The notes under the pieces were generated by a model. That model was not told the DNA's origin, ran no database searches, and saw only the letters and a list, made by a program, of their open reading frames with translations. 64,000 bases of DNA from an uncultured Bacteroidales bacterium (lineage in GTDB: Bacteria > Bacteroidota > Bacteroidia > Bacteroidales > UBA932). This document shows, one piece after another, positions 57,138 through 64,000 of this stretch. How positions within the stretch are numbered: position 1 is the first letter of the stretch; each line of letters begins with the position of its first letter. A program made the position numbers and the translations under genes. The stretch covers positions 1 through 64,000 of the forward strand of contig CAJOKD010000003.1 in NCBI GenBank assembly GCA_905235085.1. Direction: 5' to 3'.

Positions 57138-58868
57138 ATGAAATTAAGATATATTCTCGCAGCCCTGGCTGCTTGCACTTTCCTGGCAATCGGATGCAAC
57201 GAGGAAGAAGAACTCGGAACCCTTGGCAACATCCAGGTTTCCGACACCTATGTTTCCCTCCCTATGTCCGGCGGCACCAAGACCGTAACGGTCAACGCTA
57301 CCGATTCCTGGACCATCTCTTCTGATATTCCTGAATGGCTTACGGTTTCCCCGACCAGCGGTTCCGCAGGCCAGTCCACCATTACCATCTCTGCTCCGGA
57401 GACCATCTCCGGAAAGGGTGAGACCGAGATCGCCATCTCCTGCGGTGGTTACACCCAGTACCTCGTAGTGATCCAGGGCCTCAAGGCCGCTGAGGATGCT
57501 ACCTGCGCGCAGGTGAACGCCGGACCGGAAGGCAAGACCTACCGTGTCACCGGTACCGTCACATCGATTTCCAGCACCGATTACGGCAACTTCTACATCA
57601 AGGATGACACCGGTGAACTCTATATCTACGGTGTAAAGAACTCCAGCGGCCAGTATCCTAAGGATGCTTCCGGCGGTTGGGCAAGTTTCGGAATCGATGT
57701 GGCAGACGTAGTGACCATCGAAGGTCCGAAGAAGCTTTACAACGGTACCGTCGAAATCGTCGATGCAGCTGTTGTCAAAGTCGTCAAGTCCCTCATCAAG
57801 CTTGAGGAAGGTGCTGTGAACGGGTTCGATGCTGCCGGTGGCGACTTCATCGTGAAGCTCGTCTGCAAGGGTAACGGTCCTACCATCAGCATCCCTGAGG
57901 ATGCCAAGGATTGGGTCAGCGTTACCGGCGTCAGCCTTGTAAAGGACACAACTGTAGTATCGTTCCACGTAGCTGAAAGCCAGCAGGAGTCTGCCCGTAC
58001 GGCTGAAATCTCCTTCACTTCCGCTTCCGGCAAGTCCTCTTCAACCGTCACTTCTTTGGTCAGCCAGACCGGTCTGCAGGGAACCTTGACAAATCCGTTC
58101 ACGATCGCCCAGGCAATCGAGTACTGCAAGACCCTTACCGGTGAAAGCGCTTCCGACTTCTATGTGAAGGGCAAGGTTTCCGCCATCCTTTACACATTCA
58201 GCGCTTCCTACGGATACGGTACGTTCTGGCTTTCCGATGACGGCGTCGCTCACGGCGTGTCTGAGGACAAGAAGAGTACCACCGACCCTGACCACGATTT
58301 CGAGTGCTACAGCATATACTGGCTCGGAAACAATCCTTGGGTAGATGGAAATGCTCAGATTGCAGTTGGTGACGAAGTTATCATTCACGGCAAGCTTACC
58401 ATCTACAACGGCATCTGCGAGACCTCCAGCAAGAAGGCTTATGTATATGAAATCAACGGTGTCACCACTGATGTCAACGGTGTCGGCAACGTGAACAATC
58501 CGTTCAACGTAGCCGGTGCTGCTGCTTGCATCGATGCTGGATGCCAGAACGACGTTTGCGTAAAGGGTAAGGTCTCCGCCATCCTTTACACATTCAGCGC
58601 TTCTTACGGATACGGTACATTCTGGATTTCCGATGACGGTAAAGCCTATGGCGTGACCGAGAACAAGAAGTCGACCACCGATCCTGAGCACGATTTCGAG
58701 TGCTACAGCGTGTACTGGCTCGGCAACAATCCTTGGGTCGAAGGTGACGGCCAGGTAGAAATCGGCGATGATGTCGTTGTCCGCGGTCTGTTCACCAAGT
58801 ATGGCTCTATCTACGAGACTTCCAGCAAGAAGGCTTACGTCTATTCCCTCAACGGAAAGACGGAGTAA
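57138..58868 (+). CDS. BACON and OB-fold repeat lipoprotein
   Basis: A 576-residue lipoprotein (MKLRYILAALAACTFLAIGC, lipobox A-I-G-C). A BACON domain (~30-115: SDTYVSLPMSGGTKTVTVNATDSWTIS) is followed by an OB-fold-like domain (~120-215: GKTYRVTGTVTSISSTDYGNFYIKDDTGELYIYG). A BACON-like or Ig domain (~220-315) comes next, then two nearly identical OB-like domains with a 132-codon period. OB domains of this YhcR/DUF6359 type are common in Bacteroidota surface proteins and may bind nucleic acid or sugars. I chose the ATG at 57138; one at 57117 overlaps the receptor stop. It is surely co-transcribed with the Oar-like receptor and probably acts with it at the surface. Confidence 0.85.
   Translation: MKLRYILAALAACTFLAIGCNEEEELGTLGNIQVSDTYVSLPMSGGTKTVTVNATDSWTISSDIPEWLTVSPTSGSAGQSTITISAPETISGKGETEIAISCGGYTQYLVVIQGLKAAEDATCAQVNAGPEGKTYRVTGTVTSISSTDYGNFYIKDDTGELYIYGVKNSSGQYPKDASGGWASFGIDVADVVTIEGPKKLYNGTVEIVDAAVVKVVKSLIKLEEGAVNGFDAAGGDFIVKLVCKGNGPTISIPEDAKDWVSVTGVSLVKDTTVVSFHVAESQQESARTAEISFTSASGKSSSTVTSLVSQTGLQGTLTNPFTIAQAIEYCKTLTGESASDFYVKGKVSAILYTFSASYGYGTFWLSDDGVAHGVSEDKKSTTDPDHDFECYSIYWLGNNPWVDGNAQIAVGDEVIIHGKLTIYNGICETSSKKAYVYEINGVTTDVNGVGNVNNPFNVAGAAACIDAGCQNDVCVKGKVSAILYTFSASYGYGTFWISDDGKAYGVTENKKSTTDPEHDFECYSVYWLGNNPWVEGDGQVEIGDDVVVRGLFTKYGSIYETSSKKAYVYSLNGKTE
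58165..58841 (+). repeat. Intragenic tandem duplication, 396-bp period
   Basis: Segments from about 58165-58445 and 58561-58841 align at an offset of exactly 396 bp (132 codons) with long identical runs, for example CCATCCTTTACACATTCAGC and TCGAGTGCTACAGC. Differences are mostly synonymous or conservative (WLSDDGVAHGVSEDKKS versus WISDDGKAYGVTENKKS). It is a recent in-frame domain duplication inside the BACON/OB lipoprotein gene. Confidence 0.85.
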
Positions 58869-58896
58869 TCCTAGCTGAATGAATTAGACAAAAAAA

Positions 58897-58936
58897 GAGG
58901 GTGACCTGAAGTCTTTCTGACTTAGTGGTCACCCTC
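58897..58936 (-). terminator. Terminator of cysS, same family as the serpin terminator
   Basis: GAGGGTGACC at 58897-58906 pairs perfectly with GGTCACCCTC at 58927-58936, with an inner AAGTC/GACTT stem. On the minus strand the hairpin is followed by CTTTTTTTGTC, 28 bp after the cysS stop. Plus-strand transcripts of the BACON/OB gene also meet it. Confidence 0.85.
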
Positions 58937-58963
58937 GATTTACCTACGATTAATTGTACTGTC

Positions 58964-60490
58964 CTATTCCAGCGTCCATTCGGCGCCGTCCTTGGTGTCC
59001 TTGACGGTTATACCGAGCGCTTTGAGATGGTCGCGGATAGCATCGCTGGCGGCCCAGTCCTTGGCAGCCTTCGCCTTGGCACGGTCCTCAAGGACCATTT
59101 CCATAAGACCGGCCACGACATCGCGTCCCTTTCCGGACTCGGCGGCAGACTCATCCCTGAGACCGAGCACTCCGAATACTATGTCGTCGAACAGCCTGAG
59201 GAGGGCCTGGAGGTCGTTTCCGGTGAGCTTGGCCCCGGCCTTGGCGGAATTGATTATCCTGACCGCATCGAAGATATGAGCCACGGCGACCGGAGTGTTG
59301 AGGTCGTCGCAGAGGGCCTCGTAAACACCGTTGAATATTCCCTTGATTTCTTCGGAATCGGCGCAGCAAGTCTCAGGAGCGACCTCGACCGTATCCTCTC
59401 CGTAAGGCTTCTCCTGCCTTGTCACCCCGCACATCGCGCACAGGTCCTTGTATGCCTGCATTATTCTCTTCAAGCCTTTCTCCGCACCCTGGAGAGCCTC
59501 GTTGCTGAAATCCAGAGTACTGCGGTAATGAGCCTGGAGGATGAAGAAGCGAGCCGTCATCGGGGAATATGCCTGCGTAAGCTTCGGGTGGTTCCCGGAG
59601 AACAGTTCAGGCAGAGTGATGAAGTTCCCGAGGGACTTGCCCATCTTCTGGCCGTTGATGGTGATCATATTGTTGTGCACCCAGTAACGGACGCCCTGCG
59701 TTCCTCTCCAGGCAACGTTCTGGGCGATCTCGCATTCGTGGTGAGGGAACATCAGGTCCATTCCGCCACCGTGGATGTCGAAATCGCTGCCCAAGTATTT
59801 CTCGCCCATTACTGAGCACTCGAGATGCCAGCCCGGGAAACCTTCGCTCCAGGGACTCGGCCAGTGCATTATATGCTCCGGCTCGGCCTTCTTCCAGAGT
59901 GCGAAATCATAAGGAGCCCTCTTGTCGCCCTGGCCGTCCAGCGCCCTGGTCCCTTCGAGGGTGTCGTCCAGGGTGCGGCCGGAAAGGACGCCGTAGTGGT
60001 GGTCCCGGTTGTATTTCTCAACGTCGAAATATACCGATCCGTTGGAGATGTAGGCATATCCTGCGTCGAGTATCCTCTTTATAGTCTCGATCTGCTCTAT
60101 GATGTGACCGGAAGCCCTCGGCTCGATGGACGGGGGAGCGACATTCAGAAGACGCATAGCCTCGTGGTACCTGAAAGTGTAGTTCTGGACCACCTCCATC
60201 GGCTCGAGCTGTTCAAGCCTGGCCTTCTTGGAGATCTTGTCTTCACCCTCGTCTGCATCGTGCTCCAGGTGCCCCACGTCAGTGATGTTGCGCACGTAAC
60301 GTACCTTGTATCCCAGATGCTTGAGGAGCTTGAACAGCACGTCGTAAGTCACACCGGGACGGGCGTGGCCAAGGTGGGCGTCGCCGTACACCGTAGGTCC
60401 GCAGACGTACATTCCGGCGTGGCCCTTCTGGATAGGGACGAAAAGTTCCTTCTTCCTGGAAAGTGTATTTGTCAAGTATAAGTCTCTCAT
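58964..60490 (-). CDS. cysS: Cysteinyl-tRNA synthetase
   Basis: A 508-residue class I synthetase. Zinc ligands include Cys30 in [19 protein letters not shown], which also holds the HIGH-type motif (HLGH); HLECSVM and [10 protein letters not shown] supply the others. The KMSKS loop appears as KMGKSLGNF, a Gly in place of Ser often seen in CysS. The C-terminal anticodon-binding helical region ends normally with GAEWTLE. Not in an operon with its neighbour upstream by clear evidence, though only 21 bp separate it from the exported-protein gene at 60512. Confidence 0.97.
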   Translation of the reverse strand: MRDLYLTNTLSRKKELFVPIQKGHAGMYVCGPTVYGDAHLGHARPGVTYDVLFKLLKHLGYKVRYVRNITDVGHLEHDADEGEDKISKKARLEQLEPMEVVQNYTFRYHEAMRLLNVAPPSIEPRASGHIIEQIETIKRILDAGYAYISNGSVYFDVEKYNRDHHYGVLSGRTLDDTLEGTRALDGQGDKRAPYDFALWKKAEPEHIMHWPSPWSEGFPGWHLECSVMGEKYLGSDFDIHGGGMDLMFPHHECEIAQNVAWRGTQGVRYWVHNNMITINGQKMGKSLGNFITLPELFSGNHPKLTQAYSPMTARFFILQAHYRSTLDFSNEALQGAEKGLKRIMQAYKDLCAMCGVTRQEKPYGEDTVEVAPETCCADSEEIKGIFNGVYEALCDDLNTPVAVAHIFDAVRIINSAKAGAKLTGNDLQALLRLFDDIVFGVLGLRDESAAESGKGRDVVAGLMEMVLEDRAKAKAAKDWAASDAIRDHLKALGITVKDTKDGAEWTLE

Positions 60491-60511
60491 ATCCGTTGAT
60501 GTTTTTTCAAT

Positions 60512-61657
60512 CTATCTTACCATCCTCCCGTAGAGGTTGAACAACAGTCCGCAGTTGATGCTCAGCGGCCCGGCAAATTCATCCACATCCGACTTGGCTA
60601 CATACAGCTTCAAGCGGATGCTGTTCTCGCCGTAGGACCTCCCGCTCCATCCGAAACTGTAGTCCCTGGAAAGTTTCAGGTCTACGTTGACCCCTGCCAG
60701 GTACCTGAAACCGTCGATATTCTCCGTGACATTCTTCTCCTTCTGGTATATCCTGTCCAGTTCGACATTCATTCCTCCGATGCCCGCCATCGGAGCTATG
60801 GTCAGATGGGCATTGTCCACTATGGCGAAGCCCAGGGATAAGTCGACGAGCATCCCGTGGCAGTCCCAGTCCTTTCCCCAGGTATGCTGGATGTCATTGT
60901 AATCGTCGCTGTAAGCCACACTCTTCCTGAGACCTCCGATATATCTTCCGAAAGAGATGTCCCAGTTGGTGCGCAGCCTCTTGAAGGAATACTCCATTCC
61001 GAGCAGGAGTCCTAACTGCGGCCCCAGGAAGGAGGTCGCTTCTCCAGCAAGGAATTCACCATAAGGGCCGAGATGGTACCCGAAACCGCTGTTGCGGAAG
61101 CGGATGACGGGCTCGTTTATCCCTTCCGGATATTTGCCCAGTTCGTCGTGGATACGTTTCCTGTATTCCTCTATGACTTCGGCATCGAGTCCCTGGCTAC
61201 ATTTGGCCCTGTATTCATTGATCTCGTTGGTGAGGTTCTTCTCGTAGAAGCTTATCAGGTTTGACGGGAACACGAATACGTCCCCGTTCTCGAACCTGTC
61301 CTGCAGCTTCCTGCGGTTCAGTTCGGCTATGTCGAAGGCCACCTGATGGTATTTCAGGGTCAGTTCGGTGGCCCTTCCGGTCCTTATCCACGAATTCACC
61401 CTGTCCATCTTTGCCAAGGAATACAACGTCTGGTACCTGAGGTTCCCGAAGCGGAGTACCGTATCCTTGTAGACCAGCACGTATTCCATAGAAGAATTGA
61501 CGGATGGATCGTCGGTCCACATATCGCGGACGGTGAAGTCTCCGAGGGTCAGGGGACCTTCGTTCCAATAACGGAAACTCTTGTCATAATCCTGTGACGC
61601 CACAATCGCCGGAAAGGCGAGCAGGGCGATCAGTACCGCTGCAAGATGGCTTTTCAT
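60512..61657 (-). CDS. Exported protein with outer-membrane-barrel-like C-terminus, unknown
   Basis: A 381-residue protein with a signal peptide (MKSHLAAVLIALLAFPAIVAS). The N-terminal half (~25-175) is mixed and charged, with DFTVRDMWTDDPSVNSSMEYVLVY and a long helical stretch (YRAKCSQGLDAEVIEEYRKRIHDEL). The C-terminal half has amphipathic strands (GPQLGLLLGMEYSFKRL, LVDLSLGFAIVDNAHLTIAPM, NCGLLFNLYGRMVR) resembling an outer-membrane barrel or surface protein. I do not recognise the family. It lies between purL (8 bp gap) and cysS (21 bp gap) on the same strand and may share their transcript. Confidence 0.75.
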   Translation of the reverse strand: MKSHLAAVLIALLAFPAIVASQDYDKSFRYWNEGPLTLGDFTVRDMWTDDPSVNSSMEYVLVYKDTVLRFGNLRYQTLYSLAKMDRVNSWIRTGRATELTLKYHQVAFDIAELNRRKLQDRFENGDVFVFPSNLISFYEKNLTNEINEYRAKCSQGLDAEVIEEYRKRIHDELGKYPEGINEPVIRFRNSGFGYHLGPYGEFLAGEATSFLGPQLGLLLGMEYSFKRLRTNWDISFGRYIGGLRKSVAYSDDYNDIQHTWGKDWDCHGMLVDLSLGFAIVDNAHLTIAPMAGIGGMNVELDRIYQKEKNVTENIDGFRYLAGVNVDLKLSRDYSFGWSGRSYGENSIRLKLYVAKSDVDEFAGPLSINCGLLFNLYGRMVR

Positions 61658-61664
61658 AGTCGAT

Positions 61665-64000
61665 TCATTTGAAATATCTTACTGCATTTTCGAACAGAGG
61701 CTGCTCCTTGTCGGCCTCGATGTTCTTGAGGAGGTTGTCCTCGTACCTCTCGGAATGTCCCATCTTTCCGAGGATATGTCCGTCCGGGCTGATGATGCCC
61801 TCGATTGCATAGTAGGAACCGTTCGGATTGTAAGGAGACTCCATCGTAGACTCGTCCGTTATCGGATCCACATACTGGAAGGCGACCTGGCCGTTGGCGA
61901 ACAGCTCCCTGGCCATTTCTTCGCTGACTACGAACTTGCCCTCTCCGTGGCTTACCGGGATAGTATGCTCGTCACCGATGTTCATACCCCGAAGCCAAGG
62001 AGAATTGGTGGTGGAGACCCTCGTGGTCACCATCTGGGAGACGTGGCGGTTGATATCGTTTCGGAAGAGGGTAGGCGAATGCCTGTCCACCTTCCCGCCT
62101 GCACCGTACGGCAGCAGGCCGGACTTGACCAGGGCCTGGAATCCGTTGCATATACCGAGGATGAGACCCCCTCTGGCGACAAGTCTCTCTATAGCTGACC
62201 TTATATCCTTGTTGTTCAAGACGTTGGCTATGAATTTACCACTTCCGTCAGGTTCGTCTCCGGCGGAGAATCCTCCGGACAGCATAAGAATATGGCACTC
62301 GTCGATATTCTCTTTCATCCGTTCTATGGAGTCGAAAACATCCTGGTCCGTCAGATTCCTGAATACCGTTGTCCTGACCTCCGCCCCGGCTTTCCTGAAA
62401 GCCTTGGCTGAATCATAGTCGCAGTTGGTACCCGGGAATACAGGCAGGTACGCGACGACCTTGTCCACCTTCGGCCCCTTGTATTCAAGGTCCGCTTTCT
62501 TGGCCTTGAAAGGCTTGACACCTTCCATCCCGCATGGCATAAGACGCTGGGAATCAGCCTCGCTGACATCAGGATATACTTTCCGGAACAGGGAGGCGTT
62601 GAAATCCATCAGTTCGAATATGGAAACGGACACTCCGTTCACCCGGACGTCGCCGTCTTCCCCGGAGGTTACGCTGCCGAGGCAGACAGCATTCTCGAAA
62701 TCGAGTTCGCCGTCAGTTTCCACCACGATCGAACCATAGCCAAGATTGAACAGGTCCTCTTCGGACACCTTTACGTCGAAACCGAAGGCGTTGCCGAAAC
62801 TCATCTTGCACAAAGCCTCGGCCACTCCGCCGAATCCGACCGCCCAGGCCGCCACGATGGTCCCGTCCTTTATCTTTTCACGTATATAGTTCCAATTCTT
62901 CTTGAGCTGTGCCACGTCCGGCATCCTGTTGTCAAGCGGATTGTGGCGTACCAGGTACAACTTGTCGCCCTCCCATTTCATTTCCGGCGAGATCACGTTC
63001 GATGCCTTTACCGGAGTGATACCGAAAGCAATCAGGGTAGGAGGCACGTTGATAGGGCCGTTCTCGGTTTCGAACGATCCGCTCATCGAGTCCTTGCCTC
63101 CGATGGAAGCCAGCCCGAATTCTTTCTGCATCTTCAATGCGCCCAGCAAGGCTGCGGCAGGCTTTCCCCAGCTCTTCGGATCCGAGGTCATCCTTTCGAA
63201 ATATTCCTGGCAGGAGAAACGCATGGTCTCCCAGTCGCCGCCTGCGGCCACCACCTTGCTGCAAGCTTCCACGAATGAATATGCAGCGCCGTGGTAAGGG
63301 CTCCATTCGCAAAGGTCGGGGTTGAATCCGAAGGCCATCATACTTGCGGTGTCGGTATATCCTTTCACCGGCAGTTTCTGGACGGAAACCTGAGTCTCGG
63401 TCGACTGGAGTTCCCCACCGAAAGGCATCAAAACGGTCGAGCGGCCTATCGTGGAATCGAACATCTCGATCAGGCCCTTCTGGCTGGTAACGTTAGGATC
63501 CTGGAGATTGGCGAAAAGCTTCTCCTTCAGGTTCCTGCCCGGGATGTCGCGGTAGAACGGATCGGTGTCATCCACCTGGCCTATCACCGCCTTGGAATAG
63601 TGACGGGCTCCGGCGCTGTCTATGAAACTGCGCTTGAGGTCGACCGCCAACTTGCCCTTATAGAACATCCTCATCCTCTGGGTATCAGTTACTTCTGCAA
63701 CGTGAGTCACTTCTATGTTCTCTTCGTGGCAATATGCCTTGAAAGCCTCTTCGTCCTTGGCCTCCACCACCACGGCCATACGCTCCTGCGACTCGCTTAT
63801 GGCGAGTTCGGTTTCGTTCATCCCGCTGTATTTGACAGGGACCCTGTCCAGCCAGATATCGAGTCCGTCGGTAAGTTCTCCGATGGCTACGCTGACACCG
63901 CCAGCTCCGAAGTCGTTGGACTTCTTTATGAGCTTAGTCACCTCAGGCCTGCGGAACAACCTTTCAAGCTTGCGCTCTTCAGGTGCATTTCCTTTCTGGA
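61665..64000 (-). CDS. purL: Phosphoribosylformylglycinamidine synthase, C-terminal part (runs off window)
   Basis: At least 778 codons are visible, entering at the right edge in frame (KGNAPEERKLERLFRRPE) and ending at 61665. This is the large single-chain PurL that makes FGAM from FGAR and glutamine in purine synthesis. Visible parts include SNDFGAGGVSVAIGEL, the second ATP-grasp-like half with GGKDSMSGSF, and the C-terminal glutamine amidotransferase with GLILGICNGFQ (nucleophile Cys) and VSHGEGKF (His/Glu). Family length is about 1230-1340 residues, so some 450-550 N-terminal residues lie outside the window. Two of the window's rare CATG sites are here (62533, 63222). Confidence 0.96.
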   Translation of the reverse strand, partial: QKGNAPEERKLERLFRRPEVTKLIKKSNDFGAGGVSVAIGELTDGLDIWLDRVPVKYSGMNETELAISESQERMAVVVEAKDEEAFKAYCHEENIEVTHVAEVTDTQRMRMFYKGKLAVDLKRSFIDSAGARHYSKAVIGQVDDTDPFYRDIPGRNLKEKLFANLQDPNVTSQKGLIEMFDSTIGRSTVLMPFGGELQSTETQVSVQKLPVKGYTDTASMMAFGFNPDLCEWSPYHGAAYSFVEACSKVVAAGGDWETMRFSCQEYFERMTSDPKSWGKPAAALLGALKMQKEFGLASIGGKDSMSGSFETENGPINVPPTLIAFGITPVKASNVISPEMKWEGDKLYLVRHNPLDNRMPDVAQLKKNWNYIREKIKDGTIVAAWAVGFGGVAEALCKMSFGNAFGFDVKVSEEDLFNLGYGSIVVETDGELDFENAVCLGSVTSGEDGDVRVNGVSVSIFELMDFNASLFRKVYPDVSEADSQRLMPCGMEGVKPFKAKKADLEYKGPKVDKVVAYLPVFPGTNCDYDSAKAFRKAGAEVRTTVFRNLTDQDVFDSIERMKENIDECHILMLSGGFSAGDEPDGSGKFIANVLNNKDIRSAIERLVARGGLILGICNGFQALVKSGLLPYGAGGKVDRHSPTLFRNDINRHVSQMVTTRVSTTNSPWLRGMNIGDEHTIPVSHGEGKFVVSEEMARELFANGQVAFQYVDPITDESTMESPYNPNGSYYAIEGIISPDGHILGKMGHSERYEDNLLKNIEADKEQPLFENAVRYFK

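Overview
The window looks like chromosome from a Bacteroidales (Bacteroidota) bacterium of intermediate GC, probably an uncultured gut- or host-associated lineage. The evidence is Bacteroidota-type -7 promoter boxes (TAnnTTTG) and almost no Shine-Dalgarno sequences. The gene families also fit: BACON, fimbrillin/FISUMP, DUF4270, DUF4876, DUF6850, DUF4294 and DUF3098 proteins, TonB-dependent receptors with CarboxypepD_reg domains, S46 dipeptidyl peptidase and a membrane pyrophosphatase. I cannot name the genus from this sequence alone.

Layout. 0-7.8 kb is an eroded accessory region: a BACON lipoprotein start, a membrane metallophosphoesterase behind a proC with a large internal deletion, a small membrane protein/winged-helix pair, a decayed lipoprotein gene, a GH37 trehalase-like enzyme, a Na/Pi cotransporter gene collapsed between its two internal repeats, a porin-like protein, and a Y1 (RAYT-like) transposase flanked by two 103-bp repeats. 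A tRNA-Gly(GCC) and pheS follow. 9.4-16.1 kb is a three-gene secreted peptidase operon (C69, S46, M64). 16.2-23.3 kb is a minus-strand outer-membrane operon (TonB receptor, DUF4876 lipoprotein, DUF6850 barrel, fimbrillin/FISUMP lipoprotein). 23.4-30.7 kb holds pnuC, acpP, a DUF4270/GT5-like pair, an envelope operon ftsX-DUF3098-uppP-lpxH, and DUF4294.

31.0-41.5 kb is the late S10, spc and alpha ribosomal operon from rplP to rplQ. The usual rpsJ-rpsC part is absent upstream, so the operon starts at rplP with its own promoter and leader. 41.7-53.6 kb holds hppA, a LacI regulator, a TPR protein with an apparently dead retropepsin domain, purE, miaA, a serpin lipoprotein, an M16 peptidase, smpB, and metK behind a leader that resembles a SAM-II/SAM-V riboswitch. 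53.8-58.9 kb is an Oar-like TonB receptor with a BACON/OB-fold lipoprotein. The window ends with cysS, an exported protein and a purL cut by the edge.

The strongest sequence-level signal is near-absence of the palindrome CATG across the window (about 11 by manual count in 60.7 kb), except in the TonB receptor gene at 53818-57117, which has 15 in 3.3 kb. This suggests genome-wide avoidance of CATG and a recently acquired or recombined receptor gene. Counts and alignments here were made by eye without computation.
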